Shown here piece by piece: positions 32,444-41,604 of a DNA stretch of 64,000 nucleotides; the first letter of the stretch is position 1; each line of letters begins with the position of its first letter. The DNA comes from 21-14-0-10-47-8 sp966211455 (GTDB taxonomy: Bacteria; Bdellovibrionota; Bdellovibrionia; Bdellovibrionales; Bdellovibrionaceae). The notes beneath the pieces were generated by a model. It saw only the letters and a list, made by a program, of their open reading frames with translations, was not told where the DNA came from and did no database searches. The stretch covers positions 162,908-226,907 of the forward strand of contig CBIHNI010000006.1 of NCBI GenBank assembly GCA_966211455.1. Reading direction: 5' to 3'. Both the position numbers and the translations under genes were made by a program.

Positions 32444-34090
32444 ATGCCCGTTTCTGAAAATCATGTAATCCCCGCGCAATTGATCCAGAATCTTTTGGTC
32501 GAAACCAATATCACACGCGTATTGGAAAACCTGACTTCGTTCACTGAACAGACCTTGCCCGATGTCCGCTGCGTTTTGCTGATGCACGATCCGGACACCG
32601 AATTTCTGACTTTGGGCTCAAGCCCTTCGCTCCCTTTTTTGCCAAGCGATCCAGACAAGCGGGTTCCGATCCGCGCTGATTACACGGTCTGCAGCCAAGC
32701 CGCTTTTTTTAAAAGCGAAATGCTGCTGGGGGATCTGAGCCAAGACTCGAGCCGTATCAATGACAAATTGATCCAAGCTGAAGAGCACGGGATCCAGGCG
32801 ATCATGTCGCTGCCGATTCTATCGACCAAGAACGAAGTCTTGGGCGTCTTTTCGTTTTACTTTCAGCGCGTTTTACCCGATCGCCCACCCGAAGCCGCTT
32901 TGTTGCAATCGCTGGCGAGCCTTGCGGCCGTCGCGCTCGAGCGCTACTGGTCACAGCGAACAACAAAGAACATCATGGCCGAATTGCAGTCATCGCAAGA
33001 GCGTCTGAACCTGGCTTTGCAGTCGCAAAAAATGGGGGTTTGGGATTGGTACGTGCAGCCCGATCAGCTGATCTGGGACAAAGCGATCTATGAAATTTTC
33101 GGTGTCGACAAAGCCGAAACCTTGGGAAATTTTTCCGATATCGAAAAGCTTTGCCATCCGGAAGATGTCGACTCGCTTTCAAAAGCGATCCGCCATGTTT
33201 TCGAACGAAACGCACCTTTCGATCATCAGTTCCGCATCATCCGGCGCGGCGAGATCCGCTATATCGCGGCCATCGGTTACGTCGCCCGCGACGAAAATGG
33301 CGATCCCATCCGCATGACGGGTCTGAACTGGGATATCACCGATAAGGTCATCGCCAACCGCAAACTGGATCAAGAGCGCGCCAAAGCGGTCGCCAATTCC
33401 AAGATGGCCTCTTTGGGCGAAATGGCGAGCGGCGTGGCCCACGAGATCAATAATCCCCTGACGATCATCCTCAACCGCGCCAATCAGCTTAAATCCCGTC
33501 TGAACAGTCCGGACTTTGAAAAAGAATGGGCCCTGCAAGAGCTGGTGAAAATCGAAAACACCGTCGAACGTATCGCGAAAATCATTCGCGGTCTGCGCGC
33601 TTTCTCGCGCAATGCGGACAACGATCCGATGATTTCCTGCGAGCTCAATTCGATCATCGACGAAACCCTGGAACTTTGCTTAGAAAAGTTCAAACGCTAC
33701 GGCGTGAATTTTCAGATCAAGGGCATCGAAAATCTGTGGACGCTTCGCTGTCGTCCTTCGCAGATTTCGCAGGTTCTGTTGAATCTCTTCAACAACTCGT
33801 TCGATGCGATCGTCAACAGCATCGACCCCTGGATCGAGCTCGAGGTCTCTTTGCGGAAAGGCGCAATCCTTCTTCGCATCACCGACAGCGGCCACGGCAT
33901 CCCGTCTCAAATCGCCGATCGCATGATGGATCCCTTCTTCTCGACGAAAGAAGTCGGCCGCGGTACGGGCCTGGGGCTTTCGATTTCAAAGGGCATCATC
34001 GAAGAACATGGCGGGCGCATCTGGTACGACCGCGATCACGCCAATACCAGCTTCGTCATCGAAATCCCGCTCGAAGAATTAAATTCTTAG
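32444..34090 (+). CDS. GAF-PAS sensor histidine kinase
   Basis: The ATG at 32444 has AAAGG upstream. Order: a GAF domain (about 15-165), a PAS domain with PAC end (about 185-300, ending MTGLNWDITD), a dimerisation/phosphoacceptor domain with the conserved His in GVAHEINNPLTIILN, and an HATPase domain with NLFNNSFDAI (N box), DSGHGIP (G1) and GRGTGLGLSISKGII (G2). There are no membrane segments, so it is a soluble kinase. No response regulator is adjacent. The RRGEIRYI in the PAS domain gives no clue to ligand. Confidence 0.92.
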   Translation: MPVSENHVIPAQLIQNLLVETNITRVLENLTSFTEQTLPDVRCVLLMHDPDTEFLTLGSSPSLPFLPSDPDKRVPIRADYTVCSQAAFFKSEMLLGDLSQDSSRINDKLIQAEEHGIQAIMSLPILSTKNEVLGVFSFYFQRVLPDRPPEAALLQSLASLAAVALERYWSQRTTKNIMAELQSSQERLNLALQSQKMGVWDWYVQPDQLIWDKAIYEIFGVDKAETLGNFSDIEKLCHPEDVDSLSKAIRHVFERNAPFDHQFRIIRRGEIRYIAAIGYVARDENGDPIRMTGLNWDITDKVIANRKLDQERAKAVANSKMASLGEMASGVAHEINNPLTIILNRANQLKSRLNSPDFEKEWALQELVKIENTVERIAKIIRGLRAFSRNADNDPMISCELNSIIDETLELCLEKFKRYGVNFQIKGIENLWTLRCRPSQISQVLLNLFNNSFDAIVNSIDPWIELEVSLRKGAILLRITDSGHGIPSQIADRMMDPFFSTKEVGRGTGLGLSISKGIIEEHGGRIWYDRDHANTSFVIEIPLEELNS

Positions 34091-34092
34091 TT

Positions 34093-34127
34093 CGGTCGGG
34101 GAATCGACCGGCTGGCGGCTTGCCAGC
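34093..34127. terminator. Two small hairpins between convergent genes
   Basis: CGGTCG/CGACCG (34093-34110) and GCTGGC/GCCAGC (34111-34127) lie between the kinase and queF, which converge. No T-run follows, so a termination role is only suggested by position. Confidence 0.35.
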
Positions 34128-34147
34128 AGGTCCGATGCCGAGAGAAA

Positions 34148-34651
34148 TTAGTAAAGCTTCGAAAGCTCCATCGAAAATTTTCCGGGAGCATAATTCAAAA
34201 GACGCTGCTCTTTCAAAGCTTTGAACTGGGGTTGAGAGCTGCTGGCGGACGCATAAGGGAAAATCGCAATCCCCCCACGTGGTGTGAATTCACCCATCAC
34301 TTCGATATATTGGGGCTTCATCAGCTTAAAAAGATCGTCGCAAATCGTCTGCACGCAGTCTTCGTGGAAATCGCCATGATTGCGGAAGCTAAAGAGATAA
34401 AGCTTCAAAGATTTGCTTTCGACCATTTTTTTATCGGCAATGTAATTGATAAAAATCTTCGCAAAATCCGGCTGACCGGTCTTCGGGCAAAGAGAAGTGA
34501 ACTCGGTGCAGATCAAGCTGGTCCACGCGATGCTATTGGGATTTTTGTTATCGAAGGCTTCAAGAACTTCGGGGGCATAGGTATGGGGAACTTCAGAGTT
34601 CGAACCCAAAGCGAAAGATTTCAATTCAGAAGAGCGAGATTTTTTTGCCAT
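34148..34651 (-). CDS. queF: NADPH-dependent preQ0 reductase
   Basis: QueF reduces 7-cyano-7-deazaguanine to preQ1 in queuosine tRNA biosynthesis. It is of the short, unimodular type (167 aa). The catalytic Cys55 lies in FTSLCPKTGQPDF with the active-site Asp62, and the NADPH-binding ESKSLKLYLFSFRNHG follows. There is an N-terminal extension of about 15 residues before GSNSEVPHTY. It is the last of a possible acyl-CoA dehydrogenase - methyltransferase - queF string, 58 bases after the methyltransferase. Other queuosine genes are not in the window. Confidence 0.95.
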   Translation of the reverse strand: MAKKSRSSELKSFALGSNSEVPHTYAPEVLEAFDNKNPNSIAWTSLICTEFTSLCPKTGQPDFAKIFINYIADKKMVESKSLKLYLFSFRNHGDFHEDCVQTICDDLFKLMKPQYIEVMGEFTPRGGIAIFPYASASSSQPQFKALKEQRLLNYAPGKFSMELSKLY

Positions 34652-34709
34652 AGGGCTTTGTAATGGATTTTACCCGCGGGGGCAAGGGCCTGAAACTTCA
34701 AATCCGGGC

Positions 34710-35408
34710 CTAGCGGCTTGAAGCTTCCAGAATTTGTCGGCTGGAGTCCATGGTTCTGGCGGCGTACACGGCCTTGAGAATCTCTTGCTCTTTTGCGGAC
34801 AGGTCGCCGGCGCGGCCGGTTTTGGCCAGGTGGCTTTGATACATTTGGTAGAAGCACAAAGCACCCGCCACCGAAATATTGTAGCTTTGGACGAAGCCTT
34901 CCATGGGAATGATGACCCGATGGTCGGCGGCTTCAATCATTTCGCGCGAGACCCCGTCTTTTTCATTTCCAAGGACCAGGGCCGACGGTTTCGAGAAATC
35001 GATTTCGGCGATCGGTTTCGAGGTTGCGTCCAGATGCGTGACGATGATTTGCTTTCCCTGTTTGCGCAGCTCTTGCACGCAGTCTTTGGTGGATTTCCAC
35101 TTGCGGACTTCGACCCATTTATCGGCGCCCGCGGTGGTGCGCTGGCTTTCGCGAAATTTTTCCCCAAGCTCGATCAAATGCACTTGCGCCAAGCCCAAGG
35201 CTTCGGCCGAACGCATGGCCGCGCTGATATTTCCGCGATCGTAAATATTTTCCATGACGACGACGTTTTGAAAGGCTCGGCCTTGCACGACGCGCTCGAT
35301 TTTTGACCGACGCTCTTCAGTGAGAAGAGGCCAAATGTGCTTCAGGACCTCTTGGTAAGAGGCCTGGTACTGAGAATCGATCGGGATTTGGTCTTGGAAA
35401 GGAAACAT
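34710..35408 (-). CDS. TrmH/SpoU-family RNA 2'-O-ribose methyltransferase
   Basis: The ATG at 35408 gives 232 aa; an upstream frame extension overlaps the dehydrogenase gene and is unlikely. The three SpoU motifs are clear: IYDRGNISAAMRSAEALGL (motif 1), LVLGNEKDGVS (motif 2) and IPMEGFVQSYNISVAGAL (motif 3), which build the trefoil-knot SAM site. An N-terminal helical part (LLTEERRSKIERVVQGR) matches TrmH-type tRNA Gm18 enzymes, as does a short C-terminal tail. It is 14 bases after the acyl-CoA dehydrogenase. The substrate is most likely tRNA. Confidence 0.9.
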   Translation of the reverse strand: MFPFQDQIPIDSQYQASYQEVLKHIWPLLTEERRSKIERVVQGRAFQNVVVMENIYDRGNISAAMRSAEALGLAQVHLIELGEKFRESQRTTAGADKWVEVRKWKSTKDCVQELRKQGKQIIVTHLDATSKPIAEIDFSKPSALVLGNEKDGVSREMIEAADHRVIIPMEGFVQSYNISVAGALCFYQMYQSHLAKTGRAGDLSAKEQEILKAVYAARTMDSSRQILEASSR

Positions 35409-35422
35409 TCGTGTCGACTGCT

Positions 35423-36637
35423 TTAGCGAAGGATCGGAGATGGGTCTTTGGACAGATCGCGCGCGATATTTTTTTGGTGTGCTTCCAAAGTGCCGCCGCC
35501 GATTTCCAGAAGCTTGGCGTCTCGCCACAGGCGTTCGACCGTGTATTCGCCAACGTATCCATAACCGCCCAAGACCTGGATCGCACGATCGGCCACGTTC
35601 TTCGACATGGTGGTCGCGATCAGCTTCGCCCCGTCTGAATCCAGACGATGACCTTCGCGGTCCAAGCGCATCAAGCGAGCGGTTTCGTAAACGTAAGTGC
35701 GGGCCGCTTTGTACTCGGCATAACTTTCGGCGATGTATTTTTGCATCTGACCGAAGGCCGACAAAGGTTTTCCGAAAGCTTCGCGCTCTTGCGCATAACG
35801 GTTCATGATTTCCAACGAGCGCTTGGCGATCCCCAAGCCCATCGCGGCCAATGTCAGGCGCTCGAGCTCGAGATTTCGCATCATATGCATCATCGAATCG
35901 CCCTCTTCACCGATCAAGGCGCTTGCCGGAACTTTGCAGTTATCAAAAACAAGCTCGGCCGTATTCGAAGCCCGCATGCCCAGCTTGTCCGTGATCTTCT
36001 GACCGACGATGTAACCTGGGTGACCTTTTTCAACAAGGAAGGTGGAAACCAAAGCGCGTCCATTCTTGTCGCCGGTTTTGGCGTAAACCAAAACGCAGTC
36101 CGCCGGAGTTTTACTGTCATCCACGGCGCCATTGGTGATCCACATCTTGCGACCGTTGATGACGTAATGATCACCTTGCTTCACCGCTGTGGTCTGCATC
36201 CCCAAGACATCGGTGCCGACGGCAGGTTCGGACATGGCCATAGCTCCCACCCACTCGCCACTGCAGACCTTGGGAAGCACGCGCTGCTTGTGCTCTTCGG
36301 ATGCGTTCACGGCAAAGTTATTCACCATCAGCATCGAATGCGCCAGATAGGCGAGACAAAATCCAGGATCCGAATAGGAAAGCTCTTCGTGCACGATGAC
36401 GGCCGCCATCGCGTCCATGCCCGCGCCACCGTAAGTATCCGGAACGGTGATACCCAAAAGGCCGAGCTCACCCAGTTTACGGAAAAGCGCCAGATTGAAC
36501 TTTTCTTTTTTGTCGTGCTCATGCGCCTGAGGTTCGACCTCGGAAGCCACAAAAGAGCGCACGGTCTCACGCAACATCCCATGCTCTGGGGTTGGGTTGA
36601 AAAGATCGTACTCGGTCAATGAAACCGTAATAGACAT
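35423..36637 (-). CDS. Acyl-CoA dehydrogenase (isovaleryl-CoA dehydrogenase-like)
   Basis: AAGGAG lies before the ATG at 36637, giving 404 aa. Family motifs: GAMAMSEPAVGTDVLGM (FAD/substrate binding), KMWITNGAVDDS, RLTLAAMGLGIAKRSLEIM and YAQEREAFGKPLSAFGQMQ. The end is VLGGYGYVGEYTVERLWRDA then LLEIGGGT, close to isovaleryl- and related branched-chain acyl-CoA dehydrogenases. It introduces an alpha-beta double bond and passes electrons to ETF. It fits catabolism of leucine or fatty acids from prey. Chain specificity cannot be fixed here. Confidence 0.92.
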   Translation of the reverse strand: MSITVSLTEYDLFNPTPEHGMLRETVRSFVASEVEPQAHEHDKKEKFNLALFRKLGELGLLGITVPDTYGGAGMDAMAAVIVHEELSYSDPGFCLAYLAHSMLMVNNFAVNASEEHKQRVLPKVCSGEWVGAMAMSEPAVGTDVLGMQTTAVKQGDHYVINGRKMWITNGAVDDSKTPADCVLVYAKTGDKNGRALVSTFLVEKGHPGYIVGQKITDKLGMRASNTAELVFDNCKVPASALIGEEGDSMMHMMRNLELERLTLAAMGLGIAKRSLEIMNRYAQEREAFGKPLSAFGQMQKYIAESYAEYKAARTYVYETARLMRLDREGHRLDSDGAKLIATTMSKNVADRAIQVLGGYGYVGEYTVERLWRDAKLLEIGGGTLEAHQKNIARDLSKDPSPILR

Positions 36638-36714
36638 GAAACTCTCCTTGAATTTGGCTAATGCAGTCTGCCATCCCGTGCCTGTTTTGGCAATCATGGC
36701 TACCTTAGAAAACG

Positions 36715-37863
36715 ATGAAAATCAGCATTTTGGGAGTGGGCACCGAGCTCACCAACGGACAAATTTTAAATCGCAATGCCCAGTGGATTTCGCAAGCCAT
36801 GATGGGCTTTGGCGTCCCGACTTCTTTGCATCTTGTCGTCCCCGACGAGAGAGAACTGATTCTGAAGGCCCTGCAAATGTGCGCCGATCAATCTGATGTG
36901 ATTTTTGTCACGGGTGGCTTGGGACCCACCACCGATGATTTTACACGTGACGTGATCGCGAAATGGTCCGGACGCGAGCTGGTTTGGCACGAAGCTTCCT
37001 GGAAGCACATCCAGGATCGCCTGCTTCCACGCGGGATTGCGGTCAAAGAAATCCAGCGTCAGCAATGCTACTATCCGGAAAATGCTCAAGTTCTAATCAA
37101 TCGCATGGGAACTGCGAACGCTTTTCAATTGCAACACCAAGGAAAAGCGGTCTTTGTCCTGCCCGGCCCCCCGCGCGAGATCGAGGCCATCTGGCAGGAT
37201 CATATTCATCCCTGGATGAAAGGAAAAACCGCCGATGTCGATCCTTTGATCACACTGTCGTGGGATACGATCGGGCTTGGTGAATCGGATGTAGCTGACC
37301 GCGTGGAAGCTGCATTGGCAGGTTGCGATTATGAAAAAGGTTACCGTGTGCACCTGCCATTTGTGGAAGTGAAGTTGAGCTTTTTGAAATCACAAACGGC
37401 CGAGGCGAAGAGATGGGTTCAGGCCGTGGATGCGGCAATTGGTCCGATCACTCTTTTAAAGAATGGCGAAGACGCGGCCGAAAAAGTCGCGCGATTATTT
37501 TCCGGCTACGATCATGTCTGGATTTGCGACGAAATCCCGGGATCTTTTTTGCTACAAAGACTTTTCCCTTATTGCAAATCGTTGCTGAAAGAAAAGAAGC
37601 TGCACTTTTCCAGCAAACTTTCATCCGGAGAAGAGCTTTCGGGACGGGTTTTGAATCTGCGTTTGCAAGAGGACTCGCCAAGTTCGGGGCGCGCCTGGCT
37701 TTCTGCTTCCGGGCAAACGCGGACCCAGTATTTCATGTCACCCTACATGTCTTCGCTTTTGAAAGAGCGAGCCCAGCAGTTTTATGCTGAAATGGCGCTA
37801 GTCTTCTGGATGAAGGAGTTGTCCGATGGAAACACAGTCGCAAACAACGGTCCTCTCGCATAA
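36715..37863 (+). CDS. CinA-like protein with degenerate C-terminal domain
   Basis: The N-terminal half is the molybdopterin-binding-like domain of CinA: ILGVGTELTNGQILNRNAQW, FVTGGLGPTTDDFTRDV and VFVLPGPPREIEAIWQ. The C-terminal half (about 255-382) should be the nicotinamide-nucleotide amidase with AESCTGG. Here the corresponding stretch reads WICDEIPGSFLLQRLF, so the catalytic motif is lost. It may act only through the N-terminal domain. It overlaps the lipocalin gene by 38 bases. Confidence 0.82.
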   Translation: MKISILGVGTELTNGQILNRNAQWISQAMMGFGVPTSLHLVVPDERELILKALQMCADQSDVIFVTGGLGPTTDDFTRDVIAKWSGRELVWHEASWKHIQDRLLPRGIAVKEIQRQQCYYPENAQVLINRMGTANAFQLQHQGKAVFVLPGPPREIEAIWQDHIHPWMKGKTADVDPLITLSWDTIGLGESDVADRVEAALAGCDYEKGYRVHLPFVEVKLSFLKSQTAEAKRWVQAVDAAIGPITLLKNGEDAAEKVARLFSGYDHVWICDEIPGSFLLQRLFPYCKSLLKEKKLHFSSKLSSGEELSGRVLNLRLQEDSPSSGRAWLSASGQTRTQYFMSPYMSSLLKERAQQFYAEMALVFWMKELSDGNTVANNGPLA

Positions 37864-38344
37864 TTCGCAGTCGCATCTGCATCTTCCGGCATTTATCGAT
37901 CTGGATCAGTACATGGGTGATTGGTACGTGATCGCCCACATTCCCACACCGTTTGAAACGAAATCTCACAACGCGGTCGAGTCTTACCGCTGGAATGAAG
38001 CCGCGGGACGCATCGATGTGACCTATCATCACAACGAAGGTGCGGCCGACGGACCTTTGCGCAAGTATCCGCAAAAAGCTTGGATCGAAGATCGTGTCAC
38101 CAACGCTGAATGGAAAATTCAATTCTTCTGGCCGCTGAAATTCACTTACCGAATTTTGGATGTGGCTTCGGATTATTCGTGGACGATCGTGGGAACCGCG
38201 TCGAAACGATATATCTGGATCATGGCGCGCAAACCGCATCTGGATGACGAGACTTATCACCAACTGGTCGCCAAGCTTTCGGATTGGGGCTACGACCTGC
38301 AGCGACTGCGCAAAGTCCCGCAGATCTGGGATCAGGTTTCTTGA
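37826..38344 (+). CDS. Lipocalin family protein (Blc-like)
   Basis: The lipocalin entry motif DLDQYMGDWYVIAHIP (GxW) is near residue 28. AWIEDRVTNAEWKIQFFWP and YRILDVASDYSWTIVG follow, as in bacterial Blc proteins, and the RKP motif appears as MARKPHLDDE. There is no lipobox or signal peptide, unlike E. coli Blc, so it may be cytoplasmic. It has 172 aa. AAGGAG precedes the ATG, which lies inside the CinA-like gene, so the two are coupled. It would bind a lipid-like ligand. Confidence 0.9.
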   Translation: METQSQTTVLSHNSQSHLHLPAFIDLDQYMGDWYVIAHIPTPFETKSHNAVESYRWNEAAGRIDVTYHHNEGAADGPLRKYPQKAWIEDRVTNAEWKIQFFWPLKFTYRILDVASDYSWTIVGTASKRYIWIMARKPHLDDETYHQLVAKLSDWGYDLQRLRKVPQIWDQVS

Positions 38345-38375
38345 CCCTGGATCCGTTTTGTTCCTACCATCAAGT

Positions 38376-38990
38376 ATGACAAAATCGACCGGTCTTATTT
38401 CTTTGAGCATCCTCTTTTTTTCTTTTTCTGTTTTCGCCAGTTCTCAAAAAGAGAGATGTGCCATTGCACCCCTTTCAATGAAACAACCGGACCCGAACAA
38501 GAAGCGCTGGAAAGGAAATCTTGGAAAGTACCAAATTCTTTTCTCGGCCACTTTGGATCCATCGGGAAATTCTTTTATGACCGAAGAAGTATCGATCCGC
38601 AAAAAGGGAGCTTCGAAAGCTTGCCAGTTCAAAACTGAAGAATTTGATCGCTCTCCCTCTTTTTACGGTATCGAAAGGGCAAAACAGCTTTTGCTCAGTC
38701 AAGACTATGGCAGCGGATCCGAAATCAAAATTCTTGACCTTGAAACCTGCAAAGAGGTTCCCTTCAAGTTTGAAGGCCACATGGCGAAATTGAATGATCA
38801 ATCCATCGAATTTTCAAGCACCTGCGAACCCACCAATCAAGCTGGTAAATGCAATTGCTCGAAGGCAAGTGTCTATTCGCTGAGCGAAGCTTGCTCTTTG
38901 CAAATGGACTTGGTGGCCAGTGCGGCCTTAACCAAAAAAGAGCTTGGTATCGACAACCCCTTGGGGCCGATGGACTGCCCGAAAAAATAG
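38376..38990 (+). CDS. Secreted Cys-containing protein of unknown function, 204 aa
   Basis: The ATG at 38376 starts a signal peptide (TGLISLSILFFSFSVFAS). The mature part has eight or more Cys, several in the C-terminal third (STCEPTNQAGKCNCSK, SEACSLQM, MDCPKK), suggesting disulfides outside the cytoplasm. The site before the ATG is weak. It lies 31 bases downstream of the lipocalin gene. Not recognised. Confidence 0.7.
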   Translation: MTKSTGLISLSILFFSFSVFASSQKERCAIAPLSMKQPDPNKKRWKGNLGKYQILFSATLDPSGNSFMTEEVSIRKKGASKACQFKTEEFDRSPSFYGIERAKQLLLSQDYGSGSEIKILDLETCKEVPFKFEGHMAKLNDQSIEFSSTCEPTNQAGKCNCSKASVYSLSEACSLQMDLVASAALTKKELGIDNPLGPMDCPKK

Positions 38991-39034
38991 TAAGCGACAT
39001 CTCGTTGCTCGCGTGGTCTCTTTTCGGCCCACCT

Positions 39035-39059
39035 GACACAAAGCAGGACCGCAGCGGAG
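39035..39059 (+). repeat. 25-base repeat, intergenic copy
   Basis: A 25-base stretch starting GACACAAAGCAGG and ending GCAGCGGAG is identical to bases 42636-42660 inside the HNH nuclease gene. This copy lies between two genes, 3.6 kb away and on the same strand. Confidence 0.9.
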
Positions 39060-39159
39060 TGGGCGTGAATCTTCTTCCTGTCTAAAATCTTGTCATCTTT
39101 CGATTGCGGGCTCGCGCGGATATACTGCCGGACTTGACTGACTCGAAAGGATCCGGCCG

Positions 39160-40887
39160 ATGCTTCTTCGCTTTGCTTTCAGCTTGTTGATGACTTCTTC
39201 TTTTGCGATGGCTCAGGACTCTTCTGTAGCGTGTATCCAAAGCGTTTGTGGGCAGACTCCGAAGGCTTCTGCCACGATTCCGGTCCAACAAATGATTCTG
39301 GGTCAGTCGATAACAGGTCAAACCCTGAAGCGACCTATTTCCAATTATATGGGCCGCGTGATTCATCAAGCAATGATACGAGATCAAGCTTTTCGCGCTT
39401 TTCTAGCGATGAACAAGTTCCCCGAAATTGAAGAGGACATGAAGGGGCTTATCAATGCCATGTTGTACTTGCAAAATATGGGTGACGGTTGGAAAGCCGA
39501 GGAAGTGGATTCCGCAGGGAAGTATATTCTCAATGCCGACAAATTGAAACAGGTGCGCCCTTCTCTGACGGAAACTGAACGACAAGCCATTATGAGCTTC
39601 AGCCCTTTTCTCCAGGATTTAATAGTGACCGGGGGCTACTTTAAGAACTACGCATTCCCCGTGGCTTTGAAATTGGCCTTTGGGCAAAACATGTCGCTGA
39701 AAGACGCGCAAATCAAAATCGCCAACGAAACCTTGCAAACATTCGAAAAAATGGGAGCTCGCTTTCCGATTCTGCAACCTTTTATTTTCTTAGGCGCCGC
39801 CGTTAAAAAAGCACAGTCCGGAGAGACATTGTCCACAGCCGAACAAGCCGCTTTATCTGACGCTTATCAAAACGTCGGCGTCTTGAATATGCTTTCAGAT
39901 GAAAATGTGATCCATCAATTCAAACGCCTGCCTTTGGATATACCGGCCGCACAGATTGCGGCCCGTAATAAATTTGAATCCAGTCAGCTGAAAACCCTTT
40001 TTGACAACAAACCGTCAATCAAAGCTATGTATCAGGAAGCCTATGGCAAATGCATGACATATATGGGCTATTCATATGCAGCCTTGCCGACACGGGCGCA
40101 AATATCCAAGTTTCAAAGTCTTATTCCTGCCATTGAAAAACAGGCAAAAGATCTGATTGAAGAAAGAAAGCACGCATCGATTGGCTCTTCTTTCGGAGTC
40201 GAATACCAATTTCCGACGGCGCAAGAAGACCTGATTGCGAACGTCTCCAAGTTCTTTGAGACAAAAACTGTTGATCTGGATCAGACACTGAAAACTAAAA
40301 TCGATTTGAATAGCAAAGATGGTTTTCAAATCGGTCTCTTTTTGGTTTTGACTTACACAGATAAAAAAGTTCTAGACGAAGCGGTCAAACTTTGCGAGCA
40401 ATCGCTTCCTTCGCCTTTGGATGATGCCAACTTCACCAGTATCGGAGTCGTCCGTGTCAGCCGCAGCTCGATTCTATCGCCAGAAATCGGAGTTCCGGTT
40501 GTCGCTCACGAACTGGGCCACGCAATCGCAGCCCGCTTCCCGCAGGATATCACCGAAGAATGGAACTGCTTGAAGGCGGTTCAAGGAGTGGATCTTTATG
40601 TCGGCGAAGACTTTGCCGACCTTTTCTCGGCCGAAGTGGTCAAGCGCATGGGGTATCGTCTGAACGAAATCTCTGTGGATAGCTTGGGTTGTGCTGTCGC
40701 GCCATCCAGCGGAGATGCCTTTGTTTCCGGCTCTTTGAAAAATGCCAACGCGACCGACACTCACTCGTCTGGCTTGTACCGAATCATGACTTATTCGGTG
40801 ATGACCAAGGGCCTCACTCCACAATGCCAAAAAGTTTTGGACGAGGCTTCGGAAACTCGCTTTGCAAATTACTGTCGCTGGAAGTAG
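39160..40887 (+). CDS. Secreted HEXXH zinc-peptidase-like protein of unknown family, 575 aa
   Basis: A signal peptide (MLLRFAFSLLMTSSFAMA) is followed by about 430 residues without a recognised domain. Then comes VVAHELGHAIAARF with a classic HEXXH zinc site (His450, Glu451, His454). GEDFADLFSAE near 483 could supply a third ligand, as in gluzincin-type peptidases (ExxxD). Several Cys occur near the ends. AAAGGA precedes the ATG. Peptidase activity is inferred from the motif only. Family not recognised. Confidence 0.75.
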   Translation: MLLRFAFSLLMTSSFAMAQDSSVACIQSVCGQTPKASATIPVQQMILGQSITGQTLKRPISNYMGRVIHQAMIRDQAFRAFLAMNKFPEIEEDMKGLINAMLYLQNMGDGWKAEEVDSAGKYILNADKLKQVRPSLTETERQAIMSFSPFLQDLIVTGGYFKNYAFPVALKLAFGQNMSLKDAQIKIANETLQTFEKMGARFPILQPFIFLGAAVKKAQSGETLSTAEQAALSDAYQNVGVLNMLSDENVIHQFKRLPLDIPAAQIAARNKFESSQLKTLFDNKPSIKAMYQEAYGKCMTYMGYSYAALPTRAQISKFQSLIPAIEKQAKDLIEERKHASIGSSFGVEYQFPTAQEDLIANVSKFFETKTVDLDQTLKTKIDLNSKDGFQIGLFLVLTYTDKKVLDEAVKLCEQSLPSPLDDANFTSIGVVRVSRSSILSPEIGVPVVAHELGHAIAARFPQDITEEWNCLKAVQGVDLYVGEDFADLFSAEVVKRMGYRLNEISVDSLGCAVAPSSGDAFVSGSLKNANATDTHSSGLYRIMTYSVMTKGLTPQCQKVLDEASETRFANYCRWK

Positions 40888-40893
40888 CAGGTC

Positions 40894-41100
40894 TTAGCGC
40901 TGCTCTTTCGGCCCGGATTTGGCCTCTTCTTCGACCAGCTTTTCGATATCTTCTTTGGACCCGTTCAAAGCGGTTTTAACAGCCGGATTTTTCGCCAGGA
41001 ACTTTTGCTTTTTGCGGGCGATCCGAATCCGGTGCGCCCAATAAAAGACAATCGCAATACCCACCACCATGTACAAGACTTGAAAGAGATCCATTTCCAT
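40894..41100 (-). CDS. Small single-pass membrane protein, 68 aa
   Basis: The ATG at 41100 (alternatively 41094) opens a peptide with one membrane segment (FQVLYMVVGIAIVFYW). A basic cytoplasmic stretch (RIRIARKKQKF) and an acidic Glu/Lys tail follow. No ribosome binding site is clear. The clean membrane-plus-basic pattern suggests a real gene. It is convergent with the HEXXH gene, 6 bases apart. Function unknown. Confidence 0.5.
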   Translation of the reverse strand: MEMDLFQVLYMVVGIAIVFYWAHRIRIARKKQKFLAKNPAVKTALNGSKEDIEKLVEEEAKSGPKEQR

Positions 41101-41256
41101 ACTGGCAAGCTTAGCAGGTGTGGCCTGCCTTTTCAAAGCGATGTTCAAACAGTTGTGCAAACCAAAAACCCGCAAACCTTACGACAGCGCAATATCCAAA
41201 ATCAGCTGGCAGAGGCCGAAAGCTTGCTTCGAAATTTGCAAGATTAGAAATCGCGC

Positions 41257-41604
41257 TTGCCCCAGATCGAACGCACTGTTTTGTCATTGCATTCACAGAT
41301 TGGCGAATGGTCGCTTTATCAGGTCTCGTTTTCGCATTATGTGGGTCCTCCGGATGTGAGATCGGCTGCTTTGCTTAGCAAACCGCCTGAAAGGCGCTTT
41401 GTTTTTCGCTGGACTTTTTCGTTGACGCTTTTGAATACGGAAATTTCATTCTTCAACTATTTTGAAAAGCTGAATGTCGGCATTTCGGATGATGCGGCTT
41501 ACGATGGCTTGAAGATGGGTGAGAAGTTTTTTGTTGATCTGAGCCACGTGAAGAACGACAGCGATCGGACCTTTGGAGTTTACGAAGTGACTGCGGTGGT
41601 TTGA
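41257..41604 (+). CDS. Hypothetical protein, 115 aa
   Basis: The frame opens with a TTG at 41257 without a visible ribosome binding site. Its composition is protein-like (EWSLYQVSFSHYVGPP; FRWTFSLTLLNTEISFF), with beta-like alternation and a SHVKNDSDRTFGVYEV end. No stop interrupts it, and it looks more ordered than the surrounding frames. It may be a small conserved protein or a remnant. Not recognised. Confidence 0.4.
   Translation: MPQIERTVLSLHSQIGEWSLYQVSFSHYVGPPDVRSAALLSKPPERRFVFRWTFSLTLLNTEISFFNYFEKLNVGISDDAAYDGLKMGEKFFVDLSHVKNDSDRTFGVYEVTAVV

Noticed and set aside
35648..36622. Long plus-strand frame inside the acyl-CoA dehydrogenase gene
   Set aside because: Antisense shadow of a strongly supported enzyme; no motif and no start site.
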